Assembly (NCBI RefSeq): GCF_052119705.1
Contig: NZ_JBGQOP010000002.1
Span: 186,001 to 250,000 of the forward strand
Direction of reading: 5' to 3'
Source: Oceanimonas sp052119705
GTDB taxonomy: Bacteria; Pseudomonadota; Gammaproteobacteria; Enterobacterales; Aeromonadaceae
Length of the DNA: 64,000 bases
In this document: piece after piece, positions 7,478-16,458 of the stretch
Position numbering within the stretch: position 1 is the stretch's first letter
How the letters are laid out: each line of letters starts with the position of its first letter
Position numbers and translations under genes: made by a program
The notes under the pieces: model-generated
What the model was told of the DNA's origin: nothing
Database searches by the model: none
Seen by the model: the letters and a program-made list of their open reading frames with translations, nothing else

Positions 7478-8130
7478 TTTCTCAAAATCAGTTTAATGAA
7501 CAGTGTAAAGTCTTTCATAAAAAATATGTAGCATCAAAAAAAGACATCTCTCTAATTGAAATAGTGAGCTCTCACCTAATTAAGCCAATTGAGGCGGTTG
7601 TTGCTAAGGTTGGGGTGGTTGCATGCCGGTCAGGTTGCTCTCATTGTTGCCACTTAAGAGTTGTGGCATTTCCACATGAGATTGTAGCTATTTATTTTCA
7701 TCTCAATAGGACATTAAACAAAGAGCAGCTTGATGAAGTGAAGTCGAAAATAAAATCTCAATTTAACATTGTTGAGGGGTTATCAGAGAGCGAACATTTT
7801 ACAACTAATGTTGAGTGCCCTTTATTAGTGTCTAATAAATGTTCTGTGTATAAAGTTAGGCCCATTGCATGTGCCGGATACCACTCCGCATCTGAAGCAG
7901 CTTGCCGGAAATCTAACGAAAATCCCGAAGTGGTTGGAATAGAAAGCGGTGGAATACCAATGGTCCAAATTATTCATGACGAAAAAGCTATACAGAACAC
8001 AGTTGCTACACAGGTAATTAATGCAGAGCGCGATGATAATGAACAGTACGAACTAATTAGAGGGTTACATCAACTATTTAACAATCCCAGTCGTATACAA
8101 AAATGGAAAAATGGCAGGAAATTATTTTAA
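7474..8130 (+). CDS. YkgJ-family CxxCxxCC metal/cluster-binding protein
   Basis: 218 residues, start overlapping the stop of TIR protein 2 (ATGA). The YkgJ family signature is clear: CRSGCSHCCHL (residues about 50-60) and later CPLLVSNKCSVYKVRPIAC followed by another Cys, giving the eight-cysteine pattern thought to hold zinc or an iron-sulfur cluster. No membrane segment. Members of this family are widespread and of uncertain function. What is unusual is the tight coupling to a TIR gene, suggesting a redox- or metal-sensing part of the same module, or a modifying enzyme. The role in defence is inference; the family call is firm. Confidence 0.85.
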   Translation: MISQNQFNEQCKVFHKKYVASKKDISLIEIVSSHLIKPIEAVVAKVGVVACRSGCSHCCHLRVVAFPHEIVAIYFHLNRTLNKEQLDEVKSKIKSQFNIVEGLSESEHFTTNVECPLLVSNKCSVYKVRPIACAGYHSASEAACRKSNENPEVVGIESGGIPMVQIIHDEKAIQNTVATQVINAERDDNEQYELIRGLHQLFNNPSRIQKWKNGRKLF

Positions 8131-8138
8131 TCTATAGC

Positions 8139-8174
8139 TAACAGATGAGTGCTAATTCATCTGTTATGTCTTTA
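8139..8174 (+). terminator. Hairpin after the TIR cluster, likely terminator
   Basis: Perfect 10-bp inverted repeat TAACAGATGA / TCATCTGTTA with an 8-base loop, eight bases after the last gene of the cluster. The T-tract after it is weak (TGTCTTTATT), so termination may be partial. Confidence 0.6.
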
Positions 8175-8211
8175 TTGGTTGCCAGCATAAACATAGACCT
8201 TACCACATCAG

Positions 8212-8231
8212 TGCTGTATAAAAAAACAGTG
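8212..8231 (+). promoter_or_regulatory. LexA box (SOS operator)
   Basis: TGCTGTATAAAAAAACAGTG: CTGT-N8-ACAG, differing by one base in the core from the E. coli umuDC operator. TATAAA inside it could be a -10 element. The only reading frames directly downstream are a 17-codon ORF and a transposase remnant, so the original SOS target may be lost or may be the small ORF. Confidence 0.7.
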
Positions 8232-8244
8232 TTTGTGTGAGGCA

Positions 8245-8298
8245 ATGTGGCATGGAGCTAATAGGCCTCCCATATTAGTTGGGTGGCTTTTGGTCTGA
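8245..8298 (+). CDS. Possible 17-residue SOS-controlled peptide
   Basis: ATG preceded by GTGAGG at good spacing, encoding MWHGANRPPILVGWLLV, starting 14 bases after the LexA box. The C-terminal half is hydrophobic, vaguely like small SOS-induced membrane peptides. A terminator-like hairpin lies inside the ORF, which argues either for a short non-coding transcript or for a chance ORF. No homologue is known to me. Confidence 0.25.
   Translation: MWHGANRPPILVGWLLV
8265..8291 (+). terminator. Terminator-like hairpin downstream of the LexA box
   Basis: GCCTCCCA / TGGGTGGC stem with one mismatch, 7-base loop, then TTTT. A transcript starting at the LexA-box promoter would be about 60 nt if it stops here. 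Confidence 0.4.
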
Positions 8299-8345
8299 AA
8301 TCTACACTCAAATAGTTCACATTTTGACTTTTTGAGGAGGTAGCG

Positions 8346-8431
8346 ATGCCTAAGCCCCGTTTTACTCAAGTCAGCTTGTCAGATACGCCCTTTACCATCG
8401 CGTCAGTCGCACGGTAAGAAGGGCGTTTTTG
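8346..8431 (+). pseudogene. Remnant of an IS200/REP-type (Y1) transposase gene, frameshifted
   Basis: A strong GAGGAGGT ribosome-binding site precedes an ATG that reads MPKPRFTQVSLSDTPF, the usual beginning of this transposase family (MP-x-PR-x2-QVSL-x-DTP-YYHCVSR). The frame then breaks. Moving one base at about 8393 restores YHRVSRTVRRAFL, matching the family's next motif, so one T has been lost. Homology ends about 30 codons in and the rest of the gene, including the catalytic HxH and Tyr, is absent. It is a decayed insertion at the right edge of the island. Confidence 0.75.
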
Positions 8432-8538
8432 CCACATCGGAAAACCGAATCAGAATTTGCCGGATCTGCGGCTGATAACCTAGACCACTCAGCTCTGCGG
8501 TCATCCTAAGGCCTGTTAACGCTAGGCGGTTAAGCCAG

Positions 8539-9126
8539 TTACTTGCTCTCTACCACACAGGCATCTAGCTTCTTAAACAGGGTTTCGAGGGTTTGGTAGA
8601 CGCGTTTGCTGTCGCCGCTGTTGGCCAGTATGGGTCGTAAGTCGTGGTTGCTGATCTTGAGCTTATCTTGCTTGGCGAGGCGCAGTTGGCTAAAGCCGTA
8701 GTGGGTGCCGTTGTGCTGGCCGAGTAATGCCAGATTAAAATCGATTTGATGACCGCCGTATAAGATGCCTAAGGTACGGTCTTCACCTGAGGTTGAACCG
8801 CTGGTGGTGAGGGCGTCTCGGCCTAAGTACTTAATGGGGTTATCCTCTGCTGGTGCCGAAAGGTATGCTTGCACGCAGGTATCGGCGGCTTTAGCTGAAA
8901 ATAAAGTATTAGTAAAAAAAGTGATGCTTTCTAACATCTCCGGTCGGGTTTGGGTGATGGCAACTCCCCGCTGGCCGTTCGCAGCACTTGTGGTGGCTGA
9001 ATGAGCCACTGTCGTATTGGTGGTTGTGGCTTGTGCGTTTTTAAAATAGGGCAGCGTTGGTAGAGTACTACAGCCACTAAGCAGTAGGGTGGCCAGCGTC
9101 GCACTGGCAACAAAAGTAATCCGCAT
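8539..9126 (-). CDS. Hypothetical lipoprotein
   Basis: 195 residues from the ATG at 9126, which has GGAG nine bases before it; an upstream TTG would place the start inside that ribosome-binding site. The N-terminus is a lipoprotein signal (FVASATLATLLLSGC, lipidated Cys at about 18). The next 40 residues are Thr/Ala-rich linker. The mature part begins around PEMLESITFFTN and has two further cysteines (DTCVQAYL, LDACVVE) that could form a disulfide. I do not recognise the family. It is divergent from the L,D-transpeptidase gene with 170 bases between them. Confidence 0.75.
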   Translation of the reverse strand: MRITFVASATLATLLLSGCSTLPTLPYFKNAQATTTNTTVAHSATTSAANGQRGVAITQTRPEMLESITFFTNTLFSAKAADTCVQAYLSAPAEDNPIKYLGRDALTTSGSTSGEDRTLGILYGGHQIDFNLALLGQHNGTHYGFSQLRLAKQDKLKISNHDLRPILANSGDSKRVYQTLETLFKKLDACVVESK

Positions 9127-9296
9127 CTTAGACTCCAAATAGTGTGAGAAAGGCTGTTTCCTTATCCTAATACAAGTGTTGGCCAGTCTGGCGGGCTTTT
9201 CGGCGATTAAAAATTTGCTGCGACAGATTACAACCGAGCCATGCTCGCGCTATCATTGAGCAACTAACTTTATATTTATGGGATTTAGCCGTACAT

Positions 9297-9998
9297 ATGC
9301 GCCTTTTACGAGGATTTACCCTGCCAGCACTTGTTTTGGCCACTTTTGTTACGCCGGCAGCCATTGCCGCTTATTATCCGCACAACAGTGTGGACGCCGT
9401 GGTGTCTGAGTATGGCTATTTAGCCGAAGTGCGCATGAAGCCTTATTTTATGGGCGCCAACATCACTTATCCGCCACAGGACATAGTGTTGTTGGCCACC
9501 AAAGAAGAAAAATCCCTCGAGCTGTGGGCGCGTAACGATGGCGATTTCACTTTTATCCGCAGTTACCCTATCAGCAAAGCCAGCGGCGGCTCGGGTCCTA
9601 AGCTCAGAGAAGGTGATAGACAAGTACCCGAGGGCATTTATCGCATTACGCAGTTAAATCCGAACAGCAATTTTCATCTGTCGATGCGCCTCGATTACCC
9701 TAACTCTTACGATTTGATGCGTGCCGCAAAAGAAGGTCGCAGAAATCTCGGCGGTGACATTTATATTCACGGTAAGGCGCAGTCGACCGGTTGCTTAGCC
9801 GTAGGTGATATCGCCATTGAAGAGCTGTTTGTGCTGGTAAACAAAGTAGGCACTGCCCGTACTTCTGTGGTGATAGCGCCGCACGATCCGCGCCGCCAGC
9901 CGTTAAACGGTTTTGCTGATAACTTACCGCGTTGGGCCGTTGAATTATATGCGGATATTTCTCGTGAATTTACTAAATACCCTAAAGAGGATATTTAA
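9297..9998 (+). CDS. L,D-transpeptidase (YkuD/ErfK family)
   Basis: 233 residues with an N-terminal signal peptide (GFTLPALVLATFVTPAAIAA). The YkuD catalytic motif is present as IHGKAQSTGCLAVGD (His about 159, nucleophile Cys about 167). The sequence resembles the YafK branch, whose members act on peptidoglycan cross-links or Lpp-linked muropeptides in the periplasm. The substrate here cannot be told from sequence. It stands alone and is followed by a terminator. Confidence 0.85.
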   Translation: MRLLRGFTLPALVLATFVTPAAIAAYYPHNSVDAVVSEYGYLAEVRMKPYFMGANITYPPQDIVLLATKEEKSLELWARNDGDFTFIRSYPISKASGGSGPKLREGDRQVPEGIYRITQLNPNSNFHLSMRLDYPNSYDLMRAAKEGRRNLGGDIYIHGKAQSTGCLAVGDIAIEELFVLVNKVGTARTSVVIAPHDPRRQPLNGFADNLPRWAVELYADISREFTKYPKEDI

Positions 9999-10090
9999 GT
10001 CGCCTTGCCACATTACTCACTATATGTCGGCGTTTGATAGCGAACATCAAGTTACTGCGAACCGCTAAATAATCTCTTGCTCGCTCGTTA

Positions 10091-10128
10091 AAGCCATAAC
10101 CTTACTCAATGGGGTTATGGCTTTTTTA
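10091..10128 (+). terminator. Rho-independent terminator
   Basis: Perfect 11-bp stem AAGCCATAACC / GGTTATGGCTT with an 11-base loop and a run of T's, about 90 bases after the L,D-transpeptidase gene. Confidence 0.85.
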
Positions 10129-10370
10129 TTACCTGTTTTTCGGTTTTAAAGCGAGAAGACAAGGCTAATAACGGGCGAGCTAAAGGCGCATTGTGCTTAA
10201 TTTCGCAAACTATGATCTGGGTTAACGCACTGCATTAAAATAAGCGCTAGAGTGCTTTCAGTAATAAAAAATCATAAAAATTAAATTCAGATTAGAAATA
10301 CGTTTAGCTAGCAAGTCATCACGGATGCTGGCTATTGCTGACTTTTTGCATGGATAAGGACAATAATAAT

Positions 10371-11522
10371 ATGAGCACTGCCACTTTTTATATGCCCTCC
10401 GTTAATCTCATCGGCGCCGGTGCCGCAGAGCAGGCGGTAAGCAACCTCAGCCAACTGGGTTTTAAACATGCTTTGATTGTTACCGATAAGCCATTGGTGG
10501 ATCTCGGTTATGCCGGTGACTTACAGCAAAAGTTGGCTAAGCAGGATATTCAGGCCAGTATTTTTTCTGAGGTACAGGCCAACCCCACCACGGGTAACGT
10601 GGAAGCGGGCTTGGTGCAGTTGCGCGCCCAGCAGTGTGACTTTGTGATTTCTCTCGGCGGCGGCTCACCCCATGATTGTGCCAAAGGCATAGCGCTGGTG
10701 GCCAGCAACGGCGGCGATATTCGTGATTACGAAGGCGTAGATAGATCCGCTAAACCGCAGTTGCCATTAGTGGCCATTAATACCACTGCGGGTACCGCCT
10801 CGGAAGTGACCCGTTTTTGTATCATCACCGATGAAAAAACCCACATTAAGATGGCCATCGTCGATAAAAACGTGACGCCGATTATGTCGGTGAACGATCC
10901 GTTATTGATGAAGAACATGCCTAAGTCATTAACCGCCGCGACTGGCATGGATGCGCTCACCCATGCGGTTGAAGCCTATGTGTCCACCGCCGCTAACCCC
11001 ATTACCGATACCTGTGCTCTTAAGGCCGTGACCTTGATAAGCCAGTATTTAGTGCGTGCCGTGAATGATGGCACCGACATGGAAGCGCGAGAGCAAATGG
11101 CGTATGCCCAGCTGTTAGCGGGCATGGCATTTAATAATGCCTCGCTCGGCTATGTGCATGCCATGGCACATCAATTAGGCGGTTTTTATGATCTGCCACA
11201 CGGTGTTTGTAATGCGATTTTATTGCCGCATGTGCAACGCTTTAATAGCAGTGTTGCCAGTGCGCGCCAAACCGATATCGCCGCGGCCATGGGCGTAGAG
11301 GTTAAGGATTTGAGTTTTGAGCAGGGCGCCAAGCAGTGCATCGAGGCCATCGTTAAGCTGTCTGAACAGGTCGGCATTCAGGTGGGCTTGGGCAGTTTAG
11401 GCGTTAAAGAGGCTGATTTTGCCACCTTGGCCAGTAACGCCATGAAGGATGCCTGCGCGATCACCAACCCCATTCAACCGGACCATCAAGAAGTCGTCGC
11501 CATGTTTAAGGCGGCAATGTAA
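10371..11522 (+). CDS. Iron-containing alcohol dehydrogenase
   Basis: 383 residues from the ATG at 10371 (AAGGAC 9 bases upstream), the standard length of group III alcohol dehydrogenases; a longer TTG start adds residues not found in the family. The NAD-binding segment SLGGGSPHDCAKGIAL and the metal-binding region are intact (MDALTHAVEAY; MAHQLGGFYDLPHGVCNA with the iron-ligand histidines). It oxidises or reduces short-chain alcohols/aldehydes in the cytoplasm. It resembles YiaY/AdhB. Monocistronic, with its own terminator. Confidence 0.93.
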   Translation: MSTATFYMPSVNLIGAGAAEQAVSNLSQLGFKHALIVTDKPLVDLGYAGDLQQKLAKQDIQASIFSEVQANPTTGNVEAGLVQLRAQQCDFVISLGGGSPHDCAKGIALVASNGGDIRDYEGVDRSAKPQLPLVAINTTAGTASEVTRFCIITDEKTHIKMAIVDKNVTPIMSVNDPLLMKNMPKSLTAATGMDALTHAVEAYVSTAANPITDTCALKAVTLISQYLVRAVNDGTDMEAREQMAYAQLLAGMAFNNASLGYVHAMAHQLGGFYDLPHGVCNAILLPHVQRFNSSVASARQTDIAAAMGVEVKDLSFEQGAKQCIEAIVKLSEQVGIQVGLGSLGVKEADFATLASNAMKDACAITNPIQPDHQEVVAMFKAAM

Positions 11523-11561
11523 GCGTTATTTAAGCCTGATTTAAATAAGCGCTAAACAAGG

Positions 11562-11588
11562 AGCCCCGCATTAGGTGGGGCTTTTTAT
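11562..11588 (+). terminator. Rho-independent terminator
   Basis: AGCCCCGC / GTGGGGCT stem (one G-T wobble), ATTAG loop and a T-run, 40 bases after the alcohol dehydrogenase stop. Confidence 0.88.
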
Positions 11589-11620
11589 TCATTCGATTGG
11601 CTAGTTGCGCCAAATCTAAC

Positions 11621-11676
11621 ATTCAACATTCAACATTCAACATTCAACATTCAACATTCAACATTCAACATTCAGC
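11621..11676. repeat. Heptamer tandem repeat (ATTCAAC) x7
   Basis: Seven perfect copies of ATTCAAC (11621-11669) and a degenerate eighth, between two convergent genes and ending about 10 bases from the HAD phosphatase stop. Perfect copies suggest recent expansion and possible length variation between strains. Confidence 0.95.
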
Positions 11677-11686
11677 GAAGCGCTAA

Positions 11687-12336
11687 TTAACGCCAAATAA
11701 GCAGCTCCCAGCCGCGTTCTACGCCCAGTCGATATAAATTGTTGTCGCCGTTCACTACGGCGGCCTGATCGACGTATTCCAAGAGCGGTAAATCATTGAG
11801 TGAGTCACTGTAGCCGTAACTTAGGCTAGGCGTTAAGCCTTGTTGGTGCAGCCATTCTTGTAAGCGGGTGAGCTTACCTTCTTGATAGCTGTATACGCCT
11901 CGGGTGAGACCGGTATAGGCGCCGTCACAGTAGTCGAGCAAAATCCCGATGGCGTGCTCCACACCCAGTGCGCGCGCTATGGGTTTAACCAGATGCTCGC
12001 CGGTGGCAGAAATAATCACCACCGTATGCCCCTGCGCTAAATGCCAATCTAATCGCGCCTTAGCGTCCGCATACACCAAAGGTAAGACGTTGTGGCGCAC
12101 AAAGTCTTCTACCAAGGGCGCCAGTAACTCGGCAGGCCAATAACGAATGGGGGCTAAGGTGAGCGCCATGTAGGCATCCATATCCAGCTGGCCTTGGTAG
12201 TAGGCGGCCATCAGGCATTTTTCTTGTGCTAAAATATCGGGGCAAATCAGCTTACGATCCACTAAATATTCTAACCACAGGCTCGCCGAGTCACCGGCGA
12301 TCAGCGTTTCGTCTAAATCAAAAATGGCTAATTTCA

Positions 12337-12337
<1 letters not shown>
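11687..12337 (-). CDS. HAD-IB family phosphatase, last gene of an ABC importer operon
   Basis: 216 residues. HAD motif I is FDLDETLIAGD, motif II VVIISATGE, motif III GYSDSLNDLPLL, with the SerB-like helical cap between (subclass IB). The start codon overlaps the stop of the ABC ATPase gene by one base, so it is translationally coupled to the transporter. The simplest reading is that it removes phosphate from the imported compound or a product of it. Candidates in such settings include phosphorylated amines or phosphonate products; the sequence alone does not decide. Confidence 0.85.
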
Positions 12338-13400
<1,063 letters not shown>

Positions 13401-13401
<1 letters not shown>

Positions 13402-14192
13402 CAGCGGCTCCGAGTTTGCAGGCGCAAGGCGAACCAGGTCGCGGCGCCAATAAAAATAAAATAAGACATCACCATGGCGCTGGTGAAGTGACCACTGTTG
13501 GTGCGTTGGCTATATAGGTACACCTGCAAGGTTTCAAAGCGGGTGCCAACCAGCATATTGGCGAACACAAACTCGCCGAATAAAAAAGAGAAAGATAAAA
13601 ACAACGCCGCCAGCAAGCCATTGCGGATATTCGGTAATACCACCCGTAAAAAGGCACCCACAGTGCTGGCGCCCAATAAGTGCGCCGCGTCTATCAGGTC
13701 CGAAAGCGCAATGGCGTCCAGATTGTTGGCGAGTGCGCGATACATAAAGGGCAGGCTGATGGTGAAATAACACACAATCAAGATCCAAGGGCCACCCACC
13801 AAAGGTAAAGGGCCACCCGCATATAGCTGCAATAGCCCCACAGAGGACACCACGGGTGGCACGGCAAACGGCAGCAAGATCAGCAGGTTCATCAGGCCTT
13901 TTAGGCGTGGGAAGTAATAGAACACCACAAACAACGTCGGCAATATCAACAATAAGCTCAGTAGCAAGGCGGCCCCACACACCAAGAGGGAGCGACCAAA
14001 GGCCGCCAAGAAACGGCTGTCAGACCAGAGCGCTATATACCAGTCCAGCGTAAAGCCGCGGGGTAAAATATGTGCGCCCCATTGTGCGGATAAGGAATAC
14101 ACCAAGGTGATGATGATGGGGGCGGCCAGCAGCAGTAGCAGCCCGTAGACTATTAACCGAGCCAGTAAGGGGGCTTGGGCTGAGTTACTCAT
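13401..14192 (-). CDS. ABC transporter permease, second subunit
   Basis: 263 residues with about six transmembrane segments and a BPD_transp_1-type coupling region (DLIDAAHLLGASTVGAFLRVVLPNIRNG, where EAA-loop residues contact the ATPase, residues about 165-192). It pairs with the permease upstream to form the channel of the importer. The region around its ATG (CTATGAGTAA) is repeated several times upstream in a period-14 array. Confidence 0.9.
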
Positions 14193-14196
14193 AGTG

Positions 14197-14266
14197 ATTT
14201 ATTCCTATCGGTTTACTCATAGCTGTTTACTCTTATCGACTTACGCATACCGGCTTACTTATATTG
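14197..14266 (-). repeat. Degenerate 14-bp tandem repeat between the two permease genes
   Basis: Five degenerate 14-base units (on + strand about 14197, 14211, 14225, 14239 and 14253). On the coding strand the units read like CTATGAGTAAACCG and copy the context of the true start codon of the downstream permease. One decoy, ATG AGT AAA CCG, opens a 12-codon frame ending on the real start. The array runs into the last codons of the upstream permease. Confidence 0.75.
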
Positions 14267-15220
14267 ATAACGGCGAATGAGCCATTGATTGACCACAGTC
14301 ACCAGCATCAGTAGCGCCATCAATAATAACGACAGCGCAGCGGCCAGCTGGGGTTCGAGAAAAATATCGCCGGCTACCAGCGCGGAAATTTGTATGGTGA
14401 CCAAGTTATAGTTGCTGGTCATCAAAGCGAAGGTACTGGCATAGGCGCCCAGTGCATTGGCCAGCAATATGATAAAGGTGCCCAATAAAGCCGGTGCGAG
14501 CACGGGCAACACCACGCGCAGCCAATATTGCCAAGGGCGGGCACCTAACAGGGCGGCGGCGTCTCGCCAGTCGTCTTGCAGGCCATCGAACGCGGGGTAG
14601 AGCAATAAGATGGCCAATGGGATCTGAAAGTAGGTATAGAGCATAATGAGGCCATTACGCGAATACAGATTAACACCCTCGAGCACACCGGACTCTTGCA
14701 GCAATAAGGTTAAGGCACCGTTCATGCCCAGCAGCACGATAAAGGCAAACGCCAGCGGCACCCCTGAAAAATTGCTGGCCATGGTGGTGAAGGCCACCAC
14801 AATATTTTGCAACTTACCGGGCACTTGGCGCAGCGCCGCCGTGCCGACCAACGCAATTAGCAAGCCGAGCAGGCTGGACCAGAGTGCTAAGTCGATGCTG
14901 TTAGTGAACGACTGCACATAAAAGGGTGAGTCGATAATTTCTTGAAAGTGACTCAAGCCCCACTGGCCATCAACCTGAAAGGCGTTGATCAGTATCCATA
15001 ACATGGGCGCCAGTTGAAATAAGCCAAACAGCAGGGCAAAAGGCAGCAACCAGAGCAAAGGCAAGCCGCGTAGCCAACTCGCAGGCTGAACAGCCAAGGG
15101 CGTGGTAATCGGCGTGGTAATGGTCGTGGTATCAAGCTCGCTGCGGCTATCTTTGGCAGGAGAAAGTGTGCTGGGGGAAAGGTGCGTGTGGGCGCTCGGC
15201 AAGGTGAGGGGGTTAGTCAT
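14255..15220 (-). CDS. ABC transporter permease, first subunit
   Basis: 321 residues. About 50 N-terminal residues are Ser/Thr/Pro-rich and hydrophilic, then six transmembrane segments begin at about LLWLLPFALLFGLFQLAP. The coupling loop is DDWRDAAALLGARPWQYWLR (residues about 214-233). AAGGAG sits 9 bases before the ATG. It lies 179 bases after the binding-protein gene; that gap contains a hairpin that may lower its expression relative to the binding protein. Confidence 0.9.
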   Translation of the reverse strand: MTNPLTLPSAHTHLSPSTLSPAKDSRSELDTTTITTPITTPLAVQPASWLRGLPLLWLLPFALLFGLFQLAPMLWILINAFQVDGQWGLSHFQEIIDSPFYVQSFTNSIDLALWSSLLGLLIALVGTAALRQVPGKLQNIVVAFTTMASNFSGVPLAFAFIVLLGMNGALTLLLQESGVLEGVNLYSRNGLIMLYTYFQIPLAILLLYPAFDGLQDDWRDAAALLGARPWQYWLRVVLPVLAPALLGTFIILLANALGAYASTFALMTSNYNLVTIQISALVAGDIFLEPQLAAALSLLLMALLMLVTVVNQWLIRRYQYK

Positions 15221-15230
15221 GACGTTTGCT

Positions 15231-15272
15231 CCTTACTGTTGAACACAGACTTCTGAACACCTACTTTTCAAC
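15231..15272 (-). repeat. Degenerate 14-bp tandem repeat before the first permease
   Basis: Three 14-base units, coding strand GTTGAAAAGTAGGT, GTTCAGAAGTCTGT, GTTCAACAGTAAGG; the last supplies the ribosome-binding site of the permease. Same period as the array in the next spacer of this operon. Confidence 0.65.
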
Positions 15273-15334
15273 CTAGCAACAGGCGTGACTGCGAGTGACG
15301 CTTTCGACATTAAATAACCAGTAACAGCGGCTTA

Positions 15335-15392
15335 AGATAGCCCACGACCATATCTTTTGACGGCATGGGCTGGGCTATCTGCTGGGCTATCT
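15335..15392 (-). other. Intra-operon hairpin after the binding-protein gene
   Basis: AGATAGCCCA (15335-15344) can pair with either of two TGGGCTATCT copies in a perfect 12-bp tandem duplication (GCTGGGCTATCT, 15369-15392). It begins 8 bases after the binding-protein stop. Such structures commonly stabilise the upstream message so the binding protein is made in excess; no good T-tract is present, so it is not a clear terminator. Confidence 0.6.
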
Positions 15393-15399
15393 GTTTAAG

Positions 15400-16458
15400 T
15401 TATCTTTTTTGATGGATAAGCACGGCCGACTGCCATTGGCGAGATAGCGTACGCGTGCTCTTTTCCCATTCATCATGGTCGCTAATGGGGCGGGCGATGG
15501 CATACATATCTTCGGGCAGTAGCTTGGCTTTTACGTCTTCAGGTAAGGTTACCTGACTGCGGATGGGGCGAGCATAACCGCGCGCCAGATTGACCTGACC
15601 CGCATCACTTAATATGTATTCTCGGGCTAACTTAGCCGCATTAGGATGCTTGGCGTACTTGTTAATAATGGTGGTGTAGCCGGATATCAGAGATCCATCG
15701 CTTGGGATCAGCACGCTAAAGCGCTTAGGGTCTATTTGGTCACGATAATTAAGGGCGTTGAAATCCCATAAAATGGCCATTTCCACTTCCCCTTTCTCCA
15801 GATTGGCAATATTAGGGTCAACGGGAGACAGGCGGCCTTGTTTGGCTAGCTTGGCAAATAAATCCAAGGCCGGCTTGATATTGGACTCATCGCCGCCGAG
15901 CGCAAAGGCCGCCGCTAATACGGCGCTATTGGCCTGTGCTGCCACGCCGACGTCGCCCACCGTCACTTGGTAGTCACCGTCCAGCAAGTCTTGCCAAGAA
16001 GCAGGAGCCTTGTGGATCAGTTCGTTGTTCACGATAAAGGCGATAGTGCCTGTGTAGCCGAGCATCCAGTGGCCGTCTTGGTCTTTTGCCCAATCGGGGA
16101 TTTGCTCCCAAGTGGTCGGTTTATAGGCTTGGGTGACGCCTTGGCGCAGCGCTATGGGACCAAACGCGGCACCTACGTCGCCGATATCGGCGGTGGCATT
16201 GTCTTTTTCGGCGGCAAATTTAGCGATCTCTTGTGCCGAGCTCATGTCGGTATCTTGATGCTTAAGGCCATACTGATTGCCAAGATCTTGCCAGGTATCT
16301 TTCCAATTCGCCCAACTGTCAGGCATACCTACGCTGTATAATTTCCCTTCATTGCGCGCCGCTTGTTCCAAGGCTGCGATATCGGCATCGGCGGCAAAGA
16401 TGGCAGAGCTACTTAAGCTCAGCGTCAGTAAGCTGGAGATTTTTAGTATCTTGTGCAT
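15400..16458 (-). CDS. ABC transporter periplasmic substrate-binding protein
   Basis: 352 residues from the ATG at 16458, chosen because GAGG lies upstream and the Sec signal peptide (KILKISSLLTLSLSSSAIFA) follows directly. The mature part has the fold of the iron/polyamine/phosphonate binding proteins: KLYSVGMPDSWANWKDTW at the start, YTGTIAFIVNNELI, PASWQDLLDGDY, LWDFNALNYRD. It lacks a clear match to PhnS or FbpA residues, so the ligand stays open. It is first in the five-gene operon binding protein-permease-permease-ATPase-HAD phosphatase. Confidence 0.88.
   Translation of the reverse strand: MHKILKISSLLTLSLSSSAIFAADADIAALEQAARNEGKLYSVGMPDSWANWKDTWQDLGNQYGLKHQDTDMSSAQEIAKFAAEKDNATADIGDVGAAFGPIALRQGVTQAYKPTTWEQIPDWAKDQDGHWMLGYTGTIAFIVNNELIHKAPASWQDLLDGDYQVTVGDVGVAAQANSAVLAAAFALGGDESNIKPALDLFAKLAKQGRLSPVDPNIANLEKGEVEMAILWDFNALNYRDQIDPKRFSVLIPSDGSLISGYTTIINKYAKHPNAAKLAREYILSDAGQVNLARGYARPIRSQVTLPEDVKAKLLPEDMYAIARPISDHDEWEKSTRTLSRQWQSAVLIHQKR

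Noticed and set aside
3180..8540. Attachment-site repeat of the tRNA-Leu 3' end
   Set aside because: I looked for the last ~20 bases of the tRNA near 8.1-8.6 kb and found none, so no att sites are claimed.
11621..11676. CRISPR-like array
   Set aside because: Units are 7 bases without spacers.
15400..16458. Identification as the 2-aminoethylphosphonate binding protein PhnS
   Set aside because: Operon layout fits but the residues do not clearly match; the ligand is left open.
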